Shown: one piece after another, positions 56,301 to 64,000 of the stretch
How positions within the stretch are numbered: position 1 is the first letter of the stretch
Layout: each line of letters starts with the position of its first letter
Assembly: GCF_900176035.1 (NCBI RefSeq)
Contig: NZ_FWWT01000013.1
Location: 1 to 64,000, forward strand
Direction of reading: 5' to 3'
DNA from: Desulfonispora thiosulfatigenes DSM 11270
GTDB lineage: Bacteria > Bacillota > Peptococcia > Peptococcales > Desulfonisporaceae
DNA length: 64,000 nucleotides
The notes under the pieces: model-generated
Seen by the model: only the letters and a program-made list of their open reading frames with translations
What the model was told of the DNA's origin: nothing
The model's database searches: none
Position numbers and translations under genes: made by a program

Positions 56301-56889
56301 GCTCAATTCGCACAGGATTTTCATAAATTACAGGATATATATCTAATATTCCACCCCGAAAAGAAAACTGCCCTGGAATTTCTACTTTCTCTACTCTTTC
56401 ATAACCATACTTGACAAAATATTCTTTTAATTTGTCCAAGGATATAACTTGACCCACTTTAATATCTCTTATTGAATCTTTAAATAACTTAGGTGGTAAT
56501 AATCTTTTAGTTAAGGATTCAATTGGACTAACTACTACTATCCTTTCTCCCCGTACTAGCTTTTCTAATACTTGTAATCTTTGTTGCTGAATTTCTACAC
56601 TCTGAGCTAATATTTCAAATGGTATCACTTCTAAAGGCGGAAAATATAAAACGTCATAATCTGGAAGTAAAAAATTTAAATCATCACAAATTTCTTTAGC
56701 ACGTTTTAAATTATCACAAACAACAAGCATGCTTTTATCTGTTTTTAGTCCTACTAAGGATAATAAAATATTCTTTTGGACACCACTTAATCCATAGATG
56801 TATTGTTCCTTGTTTTTAGTAAAAGATTTGAGTACTAACTCTATATCAGGTGAATTGGCTAACTCACCAAGTATAGGCGGTGTTTGCAT
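53380..56889 (-). CDS. mfd: Transcription-repair coupling factor Mfd
   Basis: 1169-aa DNA translocase that removes stalled RNA polymerase and recruits UvrA. UvrB-like N-terminal part, RNA-polymerase-binding Tudor-like domain (about 475-540, GDYVVHALHGIGRY), RecG-like motor with GDVGYGKTEVA and VDEEQRFG, and the C-terminal TRCF domain. Length is typical. Starts 13 bp after the small membrane gene. Confidence 0.98.
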   Translation of the reverse strand: MQTPPILGELANSPDIELVLKSFTKNKEQYIYGLSGVQKNILLSLVGLKTDKSMLVVCDNLKRAKEICDDLNFLLPDYDVLYFPPLEVIPFEILAQSVEIQQQRLQVLEKLVRGERIVVVSPIESLTKRLLPPKLFKDSIRDIKVGQVISLDKLKEYFVKYGYERVEKVEIPGQFSFRGGILDIYPVIYENPVRIELFDDEVDSIRFFEVDSQRSIKNTQKISLFPAREFFLLPEYKDVGLENITKEYEKQKQALLKKKDREAVDKITSRMNEVIEKITNDLYFPGLEQFQSYFYDNLDILINYFSQDSILCLDEKGRVIEAEAHQEKERNISFSDLLIRGTVLPGQTNFYTGVSDILTAIEERKTLYLSLLPPKGTTALSIETKTLPPFFSKIRLLADEIIEWKRKDYSIVILVSSKDKAFRLIQALNDCDIEATWVGENYRLQKKKVIIAQGNLSTGAEFIKAKTVFISENEIFTQSQKRTKRLFQKEGKRITKLDDLQVGDYVVHALHGIGRYIGVEKLIVSDVEKDYIVIKYSGEDKLFVPTDQVNLLQKYIGNEGKIPKVHKLGGNEWQKVKTKVQKSVKELAEGLIVLYAKRAKEPGYQFSEDDNFQREFEDVFPYKETPDQLRSIEEIKADMQRPMPMDRLLCGDVGYGKTEVAIRAAFKAVNEGKQAAILVPTTVLAQQHYNTFKERFSEFPVTIDVISRFKSPKEQKRIFEELKLGEIDIVIGTHRLLSKQVSFKDLGLLVVDEEQRFGVTHKEKIKGLKAQVDVLTLSATPIPRTLHMSLVGIRDLSVIETPPEDRYPIQTYVVEHSPDLVKDAIRRELGRGGQVYYVHNRVEDIEKIYEFLKFIIPEARIGIAHGKMKESMLEKVMFDFMEHELDILLCTTIIETGLDVSNVNTLIVDEADKMGLSQLYQLRGRVGRANRVAYAYLTYKKDKILSPTAEKRLHAIREFTELGSGFKIAMRDLEIRGAGNLLGPEQHGHVASVGFDMYCKLLEEAVKDLKGEKKQEEIKVEVDLEVSSFIPDFYINDPAIKLDFYQRIASIKVVQEVNELEDELMDRFGDMPTETRSLLEIARIKILAFNCKINSIKQKETMINLKFSDDPGLEGEDILNIVQKYKRRVVFGGEREWGMKINIVKLKREDWLTLLEKVLIEISSLVSGK

Positions 56890-56902
56890 AGTGTCCTCCT
56901 TT

Positions 56903-57283
56903 TCAATTATTGTTTATTTTTACTATCTGTGTATTCCACATTATATGCATAATAATTGCAATCATAATCGCAAAACTTAAATTTCCCCATTTTATATAAA
57001 CAATCCAAGTTATAAACCCAAAAAAGGAATGAATAACTACTGCTAATATTCCAGGTATCAAGCCTTTAATATTAAATTTCATATCCCATATTCCTTCAAT
57101 AATTCCAAATATAACGTGAGTTAATATTATCGAACCACCAAAAAAAATGGCTAGAGATGTTTTGAATATTTCTTCTTGAATAGGGGTTAAAACTAAGAGA
57201 GCTGCTTCTCCCCATTTTTTAAGCAAAACAACATTAGCCCCCCAGGCAAGTAGGGCGGCAATTAATCCTGCAATTAAATACAT
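56903..57283 (-). CDS. Small PrsW/CPBP-like membrane protein
   Basis: 126 aa with four membrane segments. Conserved-looking acidic and histidine residues lie in membrane-embedded positions: EEIFKT (about 38), THVIFGIIEG (about 55-64), HSFFGF and HIMWN near the end. This E-E/H-E/H pattern resembles PrsW and CPBP intramembrane proteases, but the protein is half their usual length. It fills the place that fin (yabK) takes in Bacillus, between pth and mfd. Function unknown. Confidence 0.65.
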   Translation of the reverse strand: MYLIAGLIAALLAWGANVVLLKKWGEAALLVLTPIQEEIFKTSLAIFFGGSIILTHVIFGIIEGIWDMKFNIKGLIPGILAVVIHSFFGFITWIVYIKWGNLSFAIMIAIIMHIMWNTQIVKINNN

Positions 57284-57298
57284 AAATATTCTCCAAAC

Positions 57299-57859
57299 TT
57301 ATTTTTTATTAAAATTATTCATGGCCACGCTTATATCTTCTTTTAACCATAATTCTATCCCATTAACCGCCTTTTCTATACTACTATCCATTATTTCTTT
57401 TTCTTCTTTACTAAACCTTTGCAAAACATAATCTTTTACAGGATAACCTTTTGTTGGCTTTCCAATACCAATTTTTAATCTTTCAATGTCGCTTGAATGT
57501 AAGTGGCTGATAATAGACTTTAGTCCATTATGTCCACCTGCACTACCATCACGTCTAAATCTAAGCTGACCTATATCTAAATCTAAATCATCATATACTA
57601 TGATAAAGTTTTCAATATTATCATAATAATTTATTAATTCTCTTACAGCTTCCCCACTTAAGTTCATATAAGTCTGAGGCTTAACTAATAAGACCTTTTT
57701 GCCATCCCAATAGGTGCTTTCAACTAAACTTCTTGCTTGTTTTTTTTCTACCTTTACACCTAGTTTATCTGCTATCTTATCAATAACTAAAAACCCCACA
57801 TTATGTTTAGTGTCTTTATACTTATCCCCAGGATTGCCAAGACCTATAATTAAAAACAC
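57299..57859 (-). CDS. pth: Peptidyl-tRNA hydrolase
   Basis: Recycles peptidyl-tRNA released from ribosomes. 186 aa; GLGNPGDKYKDTKHNVGF with catalytic His19 and Asn20, and KPQTYMNLSG complete the site. The order prs-pth-mfd is conserved in Firmicutes; the general-stress ribosomal protein gene ctc, often between prs and pth, is absent. Confidence 0.97.
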   Translation of the reverse strand: MFLIIGLGNPGDKYKDTKHNVGFLVIDKIADKLGVKVEKKQARSLVESTYWDGKKVLLVKPQTYMNLSGEAVRELINYYDNIENFIIVYDDLDLDIGQLRFRRDGSAGGHNGLKSIISHLHSSDIERLKIGIGKPTKGYPVKDYVLQRFSKEEKEIMDSSIEKAVNGIELWLKEDISVAMNNFNKK

Positions 57860-57967
57860 AAAAAATCTCTCCTTTGACTTACTAATTAAAGCAGATAGTA
57901 TAATATCTATGATAAAAATAAGTTTTAGACTATCTTTTATTTTCTAAATATATTTTTCTTTAACCTG

Positions 57968-57997
57968 AAATAAGCCGAGCAAAAGCTCGACTTATTT
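57968..57997 (-). terminator. Terminator after prs
   Basis: Thirteen-bp stem AAATAAGCCGAGC / GCTCGACTTATTT with one G-T pair, 4-base loop. Confidence 0.85.
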
Positions 57998-58007
57998 TTC
58001 TTTAATT

Positions 58008-58958
58008 TTAATCAAACAATCTACTTACTGAAGCATCATCATGAATACGGAGGATTGCTTCACCCATTATTTGTGCAACTGAAAGAACCTTAATTTTATC
58101 TAATTTTTTATCTTCTCCTAATGGAATACAGTTAGTAGTAACTAATTCTTCTATTGGAGATTCCTTGATACGTTCTATAGCAGGTCCTGAAAGAACTGGA
58201 TGTGTGCAACAGGCAAATACCCTTTTAGCTCCTCTTTCCACTAAAGCCTTTGCTCCGTTTGTGATAGTTCCTGCTGTATCAATAATATCATCTGTCATAA
58301 TAACATTTTTACCATTTACATCCCCGATCAAATTCATTACTTCTGAAACATTTGGCATTGGGCGACGCTTATCAATAATTGCTAGGGGCGCACCTATTCT
58401 TTCAGCTAAATTTCTAGCTCTTGTTACCCCTCCCATATCAGGCGAAACAACAACAACATCTTCAATATTTTTCTTTTTATAATAATCAGCTAAGATTGGT
58501 ACACCTAATAAGTGATCTACAGGAATATCAAAAAATCCTTGAATCTGAGTAGCATGTAAATCCATAGTTAATACTCTTCTAGTTCCCGCTGAATGGATTA
58601 AATTTGCTACTAATTTAGCCGTAATAGGATCTCTTGCTCTAGCCTTTCTATCTTGACGCGCATAGCCATAATATGGTATAACAGCTGTAATTCTTCTTGC
58701 AGAAGCTCTTCTTAAAGCATCAACCATAATTAAAAGTTCCATTAAATTTTGGTTTACTGGTCCACAAGTAGATTGAATTACATACGCATCTGATCCCCTA
58801 ACGCTTTCATTAATTGTTACACTAATTTCGCCATCACTAAAAGCGCCAACCTTACACTTACCTGGTTCTACATCTAAATATTGGCATATTTCTTGTGCTA
58901 GTACTGGATTTGAATTTCCCGTAAAAACTTTAATTTTCGATCCTGATGCCACTTTCAT
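58008..58958 (-). CDS. prs: Ribose-phosphate pyrophosphokinase
   Basis: Makes PRPP from ribose 5-phosphate and ATP. 316 aa, class I: ATP-site region [18 protein letters not shown], catalytic flexible loop near RRPMPN, and PRPP loop [11 protein letters not shown]. It lies 12 bp after glmU. PRPP is also the effector of PurR, which is encoded three genes upstream. Confidence 0.98.
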   Translation of the reverse strand: MKVASGSKIKVFTGNSNPVLAQEICQYLDVEPGKCKVGAFSDGEISVTINESVRGSDAYVIQSTCGPVNQNLMELLIMVDALRRASARRITAVIPYYGYARQDRKARARDPITAKLVANLIHSAGTRRVLTMDLHATQIQGFFDIPVDHLLGVPILADYYKKKNIEDVVVVSPDMGGVTRARNLAERIGAPLAIIDKRRPMPNVSEVMNLIGDVNGKNVIMTDDIIDTAGTITNGAKALVERGAKRVFACCTHPVLSGPAIERIKESPIEELVTTNCIPLGEDKKLDKIKVLSVAQIMGEAILRIHDDASVSRLFD

Positions 58959-58970
58959 TACCTCCTGTTT

Positions 58971-60326
58971 TTAGGATTTTTTAGACCAATCATCAATATT
59001 TTTTTGCTTACTTCTTCCTAGTCCTAAACTTCCTTCTGGTACATCTTTCGTTATCGTAGATCCAGCTCCAATAAATGCCCCTTGTCCTATGGTTACTGGT
59101 GCTACTAAATTAGTATTACTACCAATAAATGCTCCATCATTAATTACAGTCTTACTCTTTACTTTACCATCATAATTACAGGTAATAGTCCCGCAGCCGA
59201 TATTAACTTTACTTCCTACAACTGAATCACCTATATAAGATAAGTGAGGGATTTTACTGCCTTTATTAATAGTGGAATTTTTAATTTCCACGAAATCTCC
59301 TACTTTAACATTATCTTCTAATACTGAATTTGGTCGCAGATATGCAAATGGTCCAATATTACAGCCTGAACCAACTTTACTATCTACTATTAATGAACTT
59401 TGTATATTAACACTATCCATGATTTCACTATTTATTATTCTTGTATTTGGTCCAATAATAGCATTTTGTCCAATACTTGTAGTACCTTCTAAAATACAAC
59501 CCGGATAGATAATAGTATCTTGTCCAATTTTCACGTTTTTACCTATATAAGTATTTAAAGGATCAATAAGGGTTGTTCCTTCAAGCATTAACCTATCTAA
59601 AATTCTTTTTCTAAGTATGCTTTCAGCCTCGGCTAATTGTATGCGATTATTTATACCTAGCGCTTCTATATGATCTTCCATTATATACGAATCTACCTTC
59701 AAATTTTGGGATACTGCCTTTTTAATTAAATCTGTAAGATAATATTCACCTTGGGCATTATTATTGTCAAGCTTAACGATCTCAGAAAGTAAGAAGTTTC
59801 CTTTAAAGCAATAAGCACCTGTATTTATTTCATCTATTGCCTTTTGTCCTACATTTGCATCTTTTTCTTCAATGATAGCCTGTACACCATTTTCATCTCT
59901 TATAATTCTGCCATAACCTGTAGGATCATCTACCTTAGCTGTTAAAATAGTTATTGTAGCCTGATTTTCCTTATGAGACTCTATTAATTTAGTAAGTGTT
60001 TCGGAGCGTAGTAATGGAGTATCTCCACAAACAACTAAAACATTATCTTCTTTTCCATTTAATAGGTTTTCTGCCTGCATTACAGCATGACCAGTTCCTA
60101 ATTGCTGCTTTTGGTATGTTACTTCGATTTGCTCATGTAATATTTCTTCTACCTCTTTTGCTCCATGACCTAAAACAACAATTTTTCTTTTTATTTTTGC
60201 CTCTTCTAATGCATCTAATACATGATTAAGCATAGGTTCACCTAAAACTTTATGTAATACCTTGGGTAATTCTGACTTCATGCGCGTTCCTTTGCCTGCA
60301 GCCAGTATAATCGCAGCCGAATTCAT
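58971..60326 (-). CDS. glmU: Bifunctional GlmU (UDP-GlcNAc synthesis)
   Basis: 451 aa: N-terminal pyrophosphorylase (about 1-225, LAAGKGTRMKSELPKVLHKV) and C-terminal left-handed beta-helix acetyltransferase (about 250-440, with SYIGDSVVGSKVNIGCGT). Makes UDP-GlcNAc for peptidoglycan and other glycans. spoVG-glmU-prs order is as in Bacillus. Confidence 0.98.
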   Translation of the reverse strand: MNSAAIILAAGKGTRMKSELPKVLHKVLGEPMLNHVLDALEEAKIKRKIVVLGHGAKEVEEILHEQIEVTYQKQQLGTGHAVMQAENLLNGKEDNVLVVCGDTPLLRSETLTKLIESHKENQATITILTAKVDDPTGYGRIIRDENGVQAIIEEKDANVGQKAIDEINTGAYCFKGNFLLSEIVKLDNNNAQGEYYLTDLIKKAVSQNLKVDSYIMEDHIEALGINNRIQLAEAESILRKRILDRLMLEGTTLIDPLNTYIGKNVKIGQDTIIYPGCILEGTTSIGQNAIIGPNTRIINSEIMDSVNIQSSLIVDSKVGSGCNIGPFAYLRPNSVLEDNVKVGDFVEIKNSTINKGSKIPHLSYIGDSVVGSKVNIGCGTITCNYDGKVKSKTVINDGAFIGSNTNLVAPVTIGQGAFIGAGSTITKDVPEGSLGLGRSKQKNIDDWSKKS

Positions 60327-60465
60327 AATTTATCCTCCTCAAGTTTCTTTCGCTAAACATATTCCTATCATAAAGTATATAACAAAAAAACCTGAGTTTA
60401 CAGTTTATTTTGACAAAATATATATTTCTAAAATTCGCTATATTAAAAAAATTTACTCATAACAA

Positions 60466-60488
60466 AAGGAGCTATTAACTAGCTCCTT
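60466..60488 (-). terminator. Terminator after spoVG
   Basis: Perfect 9-bp stem AAGGAGCTA / TAGCTCCTT, loop TTAAC, then TTTTG on the minus strand. Confidence 0.8.
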
Positions 60489-60497
60489 ATAATCAAC

Positions 60498-60752
60498 TTA
60501 AACAGCTGATTCATATGCTTCTAATACAGCATTTTGGATAACCTCTCGTGCATCTGAAGATATAGGATGAGCTACATCTCTAAAATCCCCATCTGGCATT
60601 CTTTTGCTAGGCATGGCCACAAATAAACCTTTTTGCCCTTCTACAACTTTAACATCATGCACTACGAAAGCATCATCTATAGTTACAGAAACTATTGCTT
60701 TCATTTTACCATCTGCATTTATTTTTCTAATTCTTACATCAGTAACGTTCAT
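60498..60752 (-). CDS. spoVG: Septation/sporulation regulator SpoVG
   Basis: 84-aa nucleic-acid-binding protein; [31 protein letters not shown] and FRDVAHPI are all conserved, as is length. Works in asymmetric septation, cortex formation and gene regulation. GAGGTGGTG before ATG. A sigma-H-like promoter lies about 50-80 bp upstream. Confidence 0.97.
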   Translation of the reverse strand: MNVTDVRIRKINADGKMKAIVSVTIDDAFVVHDVKVVEGQKGLFVAMPSKRMPDGDFRDVAHPISSDAREVIQNAVLEAYESAV

Positions 60753-60802
60753 GAAGAATTCACCACCTCTCTGCTAAAAAGACAATTTTGACACTTTTTT
60801 AT

Positions 60803-60831
60803 TAGTTCGGCACTATATTGGTAAATCCTTC
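60803..60831 (-). promoter_or_regulatory. Sigma-H-like promoter of spoVG
   Basis: On the minus strand GAAGGATTT, 11 bp, GCCGAACTA, matching RNAGGAWWW-N11/12-RNNGAATWW except one base. Bacillus spoVG is the classical sigma-H promoter. Confidence 0.65.
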
Positions 60832-60856
60832 TTGTGTACTTCTAAATTTCTGAAAA

Positions 60857-61678
60857 TTATATATTATTGTTATTTTTAATTTTAACTCTTATTATTTTAT
60901 TTATTTCATCCAGTTTATCTAGCTCTAAAAGACCTAAATAATCTTTTACTACCTTTGTTTCAGGTTCTTTAGTGTCAATTAAAACACCGATTGCTAAAAC
61001 TTCCGCCTTGAATTCTTGCATTAAATCAAGTACACCCTTAGCTGTTCCGCCAGCTTTCATAAAATCATCTATGATAATTACCTTTGAACCACTTGGTAAT
61101 GCTTTTCTTGCTAAAGACATACTCCCTATCTTTTTAGATGACCCCGAGACATAATTTATACTAACTGCTGATCCTTCTGTAACTCTCCCGTCGTTTCTAA
61201 TTATTACTAGGGGTACATTAAAAGCCTTTGCTGTCATTAAAGCTAAAGGGATACCTTTAGTTTCGACGGTAACAATATAATCTGGTTTTTGCTCACTAAA
61301 TTTATGAGCAAAAATATGTCCTAATTTATTTAAAATACTTGGATCATAAATTAAATCAGTCATATAAATATACCCACCAGGCAATATGCGATTCGGATCA
61401 GATAATTTTTCAGAAAGACTTTGTAAAATATCTTGTTCTTCTTTTGTACTAACAAAAGGTAAATATTGCACGCCACCTGCTGCCCCCGATACAGTTTCTA
61501 ACCTACCTTGACCTATATCCTGTAAAGTATTTTTAATAATAGTTAAATCTTCACTAATACTTGATTTTGCCGCTTGAAACATTTGTGCAAAATATCCTAA
61601 GGTAAATAATTTATGTGGACTTTCTAGAAGTATCTTAGTCATTACTACAATTCGTTCACTTCTTCTCCATTTTTCCAT
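60857..61678 (-). CDS. purR: Purine operon repressor PurR
   Basis: 273 aa: winged-helix N-terminus (KWRRSERIVVMTKILLESP, SSISEDLTIIK) and a type-I PRTase-like domain with the PRPP motif VIIIDDFMKAGGTAKG. In Bacillus it represses purine genes and is released by PRPP. ATG 61678 matches the homologous start; GTG 61684 is an alternative. Bacillus yabJ, between purR and spoVG, is missing. Confidence 0.96.
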   Translation of the reverse strand: MEKWRRSERIVVMTKILLESPHKLFTLGYFAQMFQAAKSSISEDLTIIKNTLQDIGQGRLETVSGAAGGVQYLPFVSTKEEQDILQSLSEKLSDPNRILPGGYIYMTDLIYDPSILNKLGHIFAHKFSEQKPDYIVTVETKGIPLALMTAKAFNVPLVIIRNDGRVTEGSAVSINYVSGSSKKIGSMSLARKALPSGSKVIIIDDFMKAGGTAKGVLDLMQEFKAEVLAIGVLIDTKEPETKVVKDYLGLLELDKLDEINKIIRVKIKNNNNI

Positions 61679-61807
61679 TAACACGGAGCCCTCCTATCTC
61701 TGGTTTATTTCCATTTCCGAATATTTTATATGATAAACCATGTTTTTATTCACTATTTAATATTATAAACAAAAAAACTAAAATGCAAAATGATATTACA
61801 ACAAAAA

Positions 61808-61827
61808 AACTGACCTTTAAGTCAGTT
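61808..61827 (-). terminator. Terminator after the nucleotidyltransferase gene
   Basis: Perfect stem AACTGAC / GTCAGTT, loop CTTTAA, T7 on the minus strand; overlaps the 3' end of the gene. Confidence 0.85.
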
Positions 61828-62566
61828 TCTCTCTAACCACTTTTAAATCGCTAGGCTTATCGACATCTATACCAATCTCAGGGTGCCTATCAAGGATGGC
61901 TTTTCCTTTAGTCCCCAATAATTCTTCTACCCTGTTTTCGATTTCTATTAATGTAAGACTATGAAAAATATATTTAAAGATATATTTTATTCCAATATAT
62001 TTTACCAAGCGCAAAGGACTTTTTCTCATTTCTATAAGTCTTTGAGCAGGCTTTAAAGATTTTTCTATAATACTGGGGTTAAGCATAAAGATATTTCCTC
62101 CTGTATAGATGCCATCTTTTAAGTTAACGTAAGTACGTTCTACGCCGGGATAATATAAATCATTTAACTCTTTACAAATAAGAGGATAAAAAATATCACC
62201 CTTAAGTTCTTTACATTCCTCTATAAATTCATCAATCATATATCCTTTAATTAAGGGTATATCTGAAGTAATTATTAATCCTCTTTGCCTATTACTCTTT
62301 AACTGTTTAATTCCATTTAATATACTCTCCAAAATATCCTTACCTGGTGGCACTAAGGTTATATCATTTTCTTTATAGGTGTTTTTTATTTGTTCTGGAC
62401 CTACAACGATAATTCTTTCAATACTCTTACTTTCTTGTAACGCTGCAATTACATAAGAAATCATGGTTCTTTCACCAATTTTAATTAGAGCCTCATACTT
62501 TTCTTTACTACACTCTTGTAATTTGCCTTCGTTTAAACTACCTGCTAAAACAATAGCCCAATTCAA
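61817..62566 (-). CDS. MobA-like nucleotidyltransferase
   Basis: 249 aa with the Rossmann-like GT-A fold of NTP transferases; N-terminal AIVLAGSLNEGK carries a shortened nucleotide loop, and TSDIPLIKG is the metal-binding region. The substrate is unknown. It is conserved in this place, between purR and the GntR/ispE genes, in several clostridial genomes known to me by order, but I cannot verify this here. Possibly sugar- or cofactor-nucleotide synthesis. Confidence 0.8.
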   Translation of the reverse strand: MNWAIVLAGSLNEGKLQECSKEKYEALIKIGERTMISYVIAALQESKSIERIIVVGPEQIKNTYKENDITLVPPGKDILESILNGIKQLKSNRQRGLIITSDIPLIKGYMIDEFIEECKELKGDIFYPLICKELNDLYYPGVERTYVNLKDGIYTGGNIFMLNPSIIEKSLKPAQRLIEMRKSPLRLVKYIGIKYIFKYIFHSLTLIEIENRVEELLGTKGKAILDRHPEIGIDVDKPSDLKVVREKLT

Positions 62567-62581
62567 TTAAAAGTCTCCCTT

Positions 62582-63289
62582 CTAATCTTCATCGGTATAT
62601 AAGCCTTGCTTTTCTAGTGATAATAAGAAGGTTTGTTCAGCTTTTTCAATATGCGTTTTGGCTAACTGTTTAGCTAAGTCTACATCACGGGCAATTAAGG
62701 CTTCGATAATTTTTTTGTGTTCCTCTAATGCTACCATTCCCCTACCTGGCCTTGCTAAAGAAGCTGATCTAAAACGATGTAATTGTTCTTGCAGATTATT
62801 TATAATTTGCAATAACTTTTGGTTACGTGCAGCTTTATATAATAAATCATGAAAAGTAGTATCTATTTCAACTATAGACCTTAGATTATTAGCTTCCGTT
62901 TCTTCAGTTTCTTTAATTAAATGTCTTTGAATTTCTTCGATTTCTTCTTCTGTTATCCTTTGGGCAGCAAGTCCAACTGCTAAAACCTCTAAAGCACCTC
63001 TGATTTCAAATACTTCATTAATATCCTTAATCGATATTCCTGCTACATAAGCGCCCTTACGCGGAACCATGACCGCAAAACCTTCAAGCTCTAATTTCCT
63101 AATAGCCTCTCGTACAGGAGTCCTGCTAACGCCCATTTCTTCTGCTAATTGTATTTCCATCAATCTTTCGCCCGGTCTTAAAGTTTGATTTATAATAGCA
63201 TCCCGCAAAGTTTCAAACACAATTTCTCTTAAAGGTTTATATCCATCCAATTGAACTGGAAGAAGTCTCTTAGTTCTCTTTTTCATCAA
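62582..63289 (-). CDS. GntR-family regulator, FadR/FCD type
   Basis: 235 aa: N-terminal winged helix (about 15-80, LRPGERLMEIQLAEEMGVSR is split by TPVREAIRKLE) and a helical FCD effector domain (about 95-220) with metal/ligand residues in DTTFHDLLYKAARN and EEHKKIIEAL. Ligand unknown; commonly a small organic acid. Its start overlaps the ispE 3' end by up to 20 bp, so translation is coupled. Confidence 0.92.
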   Translation of the reverse strand: MMKKRTKRLLPVQLDGYKPLREIVFETLRDAIINQTLRPGERLMEIQLAEEMGVSRTPVREAIRKLELEGFAVMVPRKGAYVAGISIKDINEVFEIRGALEVLAVGLAAQRITEEEIEEIQRHLIKETEETEANNLRSIVEIDTTFHDLLYKAARNQKLLQIINNLQEQLHRFRSASLARPGRGMVALEEHKKIIEALIARDVDLAKQLAKTHIEKAEQTFLLSLEKQGLYTDED

Positions 63290-64000
63290 TAATCACCCTT
63301 TCGTGAATCTCTTTGCTATCTATGGTTTGAGCTAAATATGCTTTCCCATAATCCGGGGGTATACTATCTTTAAAATTAATGGCTTCTATTTCATTGGGAA
63401 ATAAAGCAAATACAGTAGGTCCACTACCTGCCATTAATGAATGTTTAGTATTTCTAATAAAAAAATCTTTTATTTCTTGTACCTTCGGATATAAGGCAAA
63501 AGTACTTTTTTCTAAAGTATTAACCAAATTTCCAAGTATATAATCTTGATCTTTTCTTTCTAAGGCGCCTAAAAAACCTTTTATATTATCTGTTTTTTCA
63601 AACATTTGTTCTTTCATATTGCTATATACCTTCGGAGTTGATACCCCAAAATCCGGCTTTAGAAGCACTACCCATAAAAGTGGAGCTTCTGGAATAGGGC
63701 TTACATTAGTTCCCCTGCCCGTACTTAAAGCAGTTGGCCCAATAATTCCAAAGGGAACATCTGATCCTATTTGTTCAGCCACTTCTATCATTTCAGAGGT
63801 AGTCATTTTTAGATTAAACAATTTATTCATTCCTAAAATTACGCCTGCCGCATTTGTGCTTCCCCCTGCTAGTCCTGCTTCAATGGGAATTTTTTTATCA
63901 ATATATATTTCTACCCCTTTGATACTGGGGTATTTACTTATTACTAGCTGAGCTGCCTTAAAAGCAAAGTTCTTTTCGTCTAAAGGAATTAAAGTAGAAT
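63270..64000 (-). CDS. ispE: 4-diphosphocytidyl-2-C-methyl-D-erythritol kinase, 5' end outside window
   Basis: GHMP kinase of the MEP isoprenoid pathway. The coding frame stays open to the right edge, where the visible part starts with STLIPLDEKNFAF; the N-terminal residues are missing. ATP-binding loop IPIEAGLAGGSTNAAG is present, as is the C-terminal motif MAGSGPTVFALF. Ribosome quality of the ATG at 63830 is irrelevant because it is internal. Leads into the overlapping GntR gene. Confidence 0.95.
   Translation of the reverse strand, partial: STLIPLDEKNFAFKAAQLVISKYPSIKGVEIYIDKKIPIEAGLAGGSTNAAGVILGMNKLFNLKMTTSEMIEVAEQIGSDVPFGIIGPTALSTGRGTNVSPIPEAPLLWVVLLKPDFGVSTPKVYSNMKEQMFEKTDNIKGFLGALERKDQDYILGNLVNTLEKSTFALYPKVQEIKDFFIRNTKHSLMAGSGPTVFALFPNEIEAINFKDSIPPDYGKAYLAQTIDSKEIHERVIIDEKEN

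Noticed and set aside
62582-63289. Overlap of the GntR gene with ispE as a sign of a wrong start
   Set aside because: Both frames match their families at the joint; a short overlap with coupled translation is common.

Overview
This window looks like a chromosomal segment from a low-GC, endospore-forming Firmicute, most likely an anaerobe of the class Clostridia. I cannot name the genus from sequence alone. The evidence is the AT-rich composition, strong AGGAGG-type ribosome binding sites, and a dense set of sporulation and germination genes (spoIIE, spoVG, spoVT, yabP, yabQ, spo0F, sleB, ypeB, a Tlp-type small spore protein). The gene order also closely resembles the Bacillus purR-spoVG-glmU-prs-pth-mfd-spoVT-yabM-mazG-yabO/P/Q-divIC-yabR block. 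No rRNA, tRNA or CRISPR array was seen. From about 5.2 kb rightwards every gene I accept lies on the minus strand.

Bases 1-3800: the right end of an IS3-family element, an ogt repair gene, and a plus-strand metal-resistance operon (CadC-like repressor plus P1B-type ATPase) with a visible promoter and operator. The ATPase reading frame is split. The break lies exactly at an in-phase A_AAA_AAG slippery heptamer, so it is either a one-base deletion or a programmed -1 frameshift.

Bases 3800-11,300: an accessory region of small membrane proteins, an ECF sigma/anti-sigma pair, two tandem 312-aa membrane-anchored paralogs, small genes and broken genes. Three copies of one short gene junction (end of a 61-aa membrane protein gene plus start of the sigma gene), a duplicated terminator and two copies of a promoter-like motif show that the region was built and eroded by local duplication. 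It is the least understood part of the window.

Bases 11,300-13,200: an ArsR-type repressor, a COG0701 permease and a small CxxC thioredoxin-like protein, with a consensus promoter overlapping a dyad operator. This looks like a second metal/metalloid or thiol-linked stress operon.

Bases 13,300-29,100: an isochorismatase-family hydrolase; htpG with a perfect CIRCE element; tlp; a calcium-type P2 ATPase; coaX with an ECF S-component (probable pantothenate uptake); bioY with a BirA-like operator over its promoter; an aminotransferase followed by a GC-rich possible RNA element; ndk, ftsH, tilS; and spoIIE with a 21-bp-spaced promoter carrying a Spo0A-box-like sequence.

Bases 29,100-45,700: a spore-protein-like gene with a 12-bp tandem repeat, rho, glpX, transaldolase, fba, a Zn-ribbon-like protein, spo0F, alr, a FemAB-type ligase, pyrG, argS, a split LysO pair, ypeB, sleB and ppx. 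Much of this (pyrG-spo0F-fba-tal-glpX-rho) is a second Bacillus synteny block, here inserted between yabR and spoIIE.

Bases 45,700-64,000: yabR, divIC, yabQ, yabP, rqcP, hup, mazG, yabM, spoVT, prsA, mfd, a small PrsW-like membrane protein, pth, prs, glmU, spoVG, purR, a nucleotidyltransferase, a GntR regulator and the 3' part of ispE. Most genes end in simple hairpin terminators. spo0F and spoVG both carry sigma-H-like promoters, so the sporulation control circuit can be partly read from the DNA.
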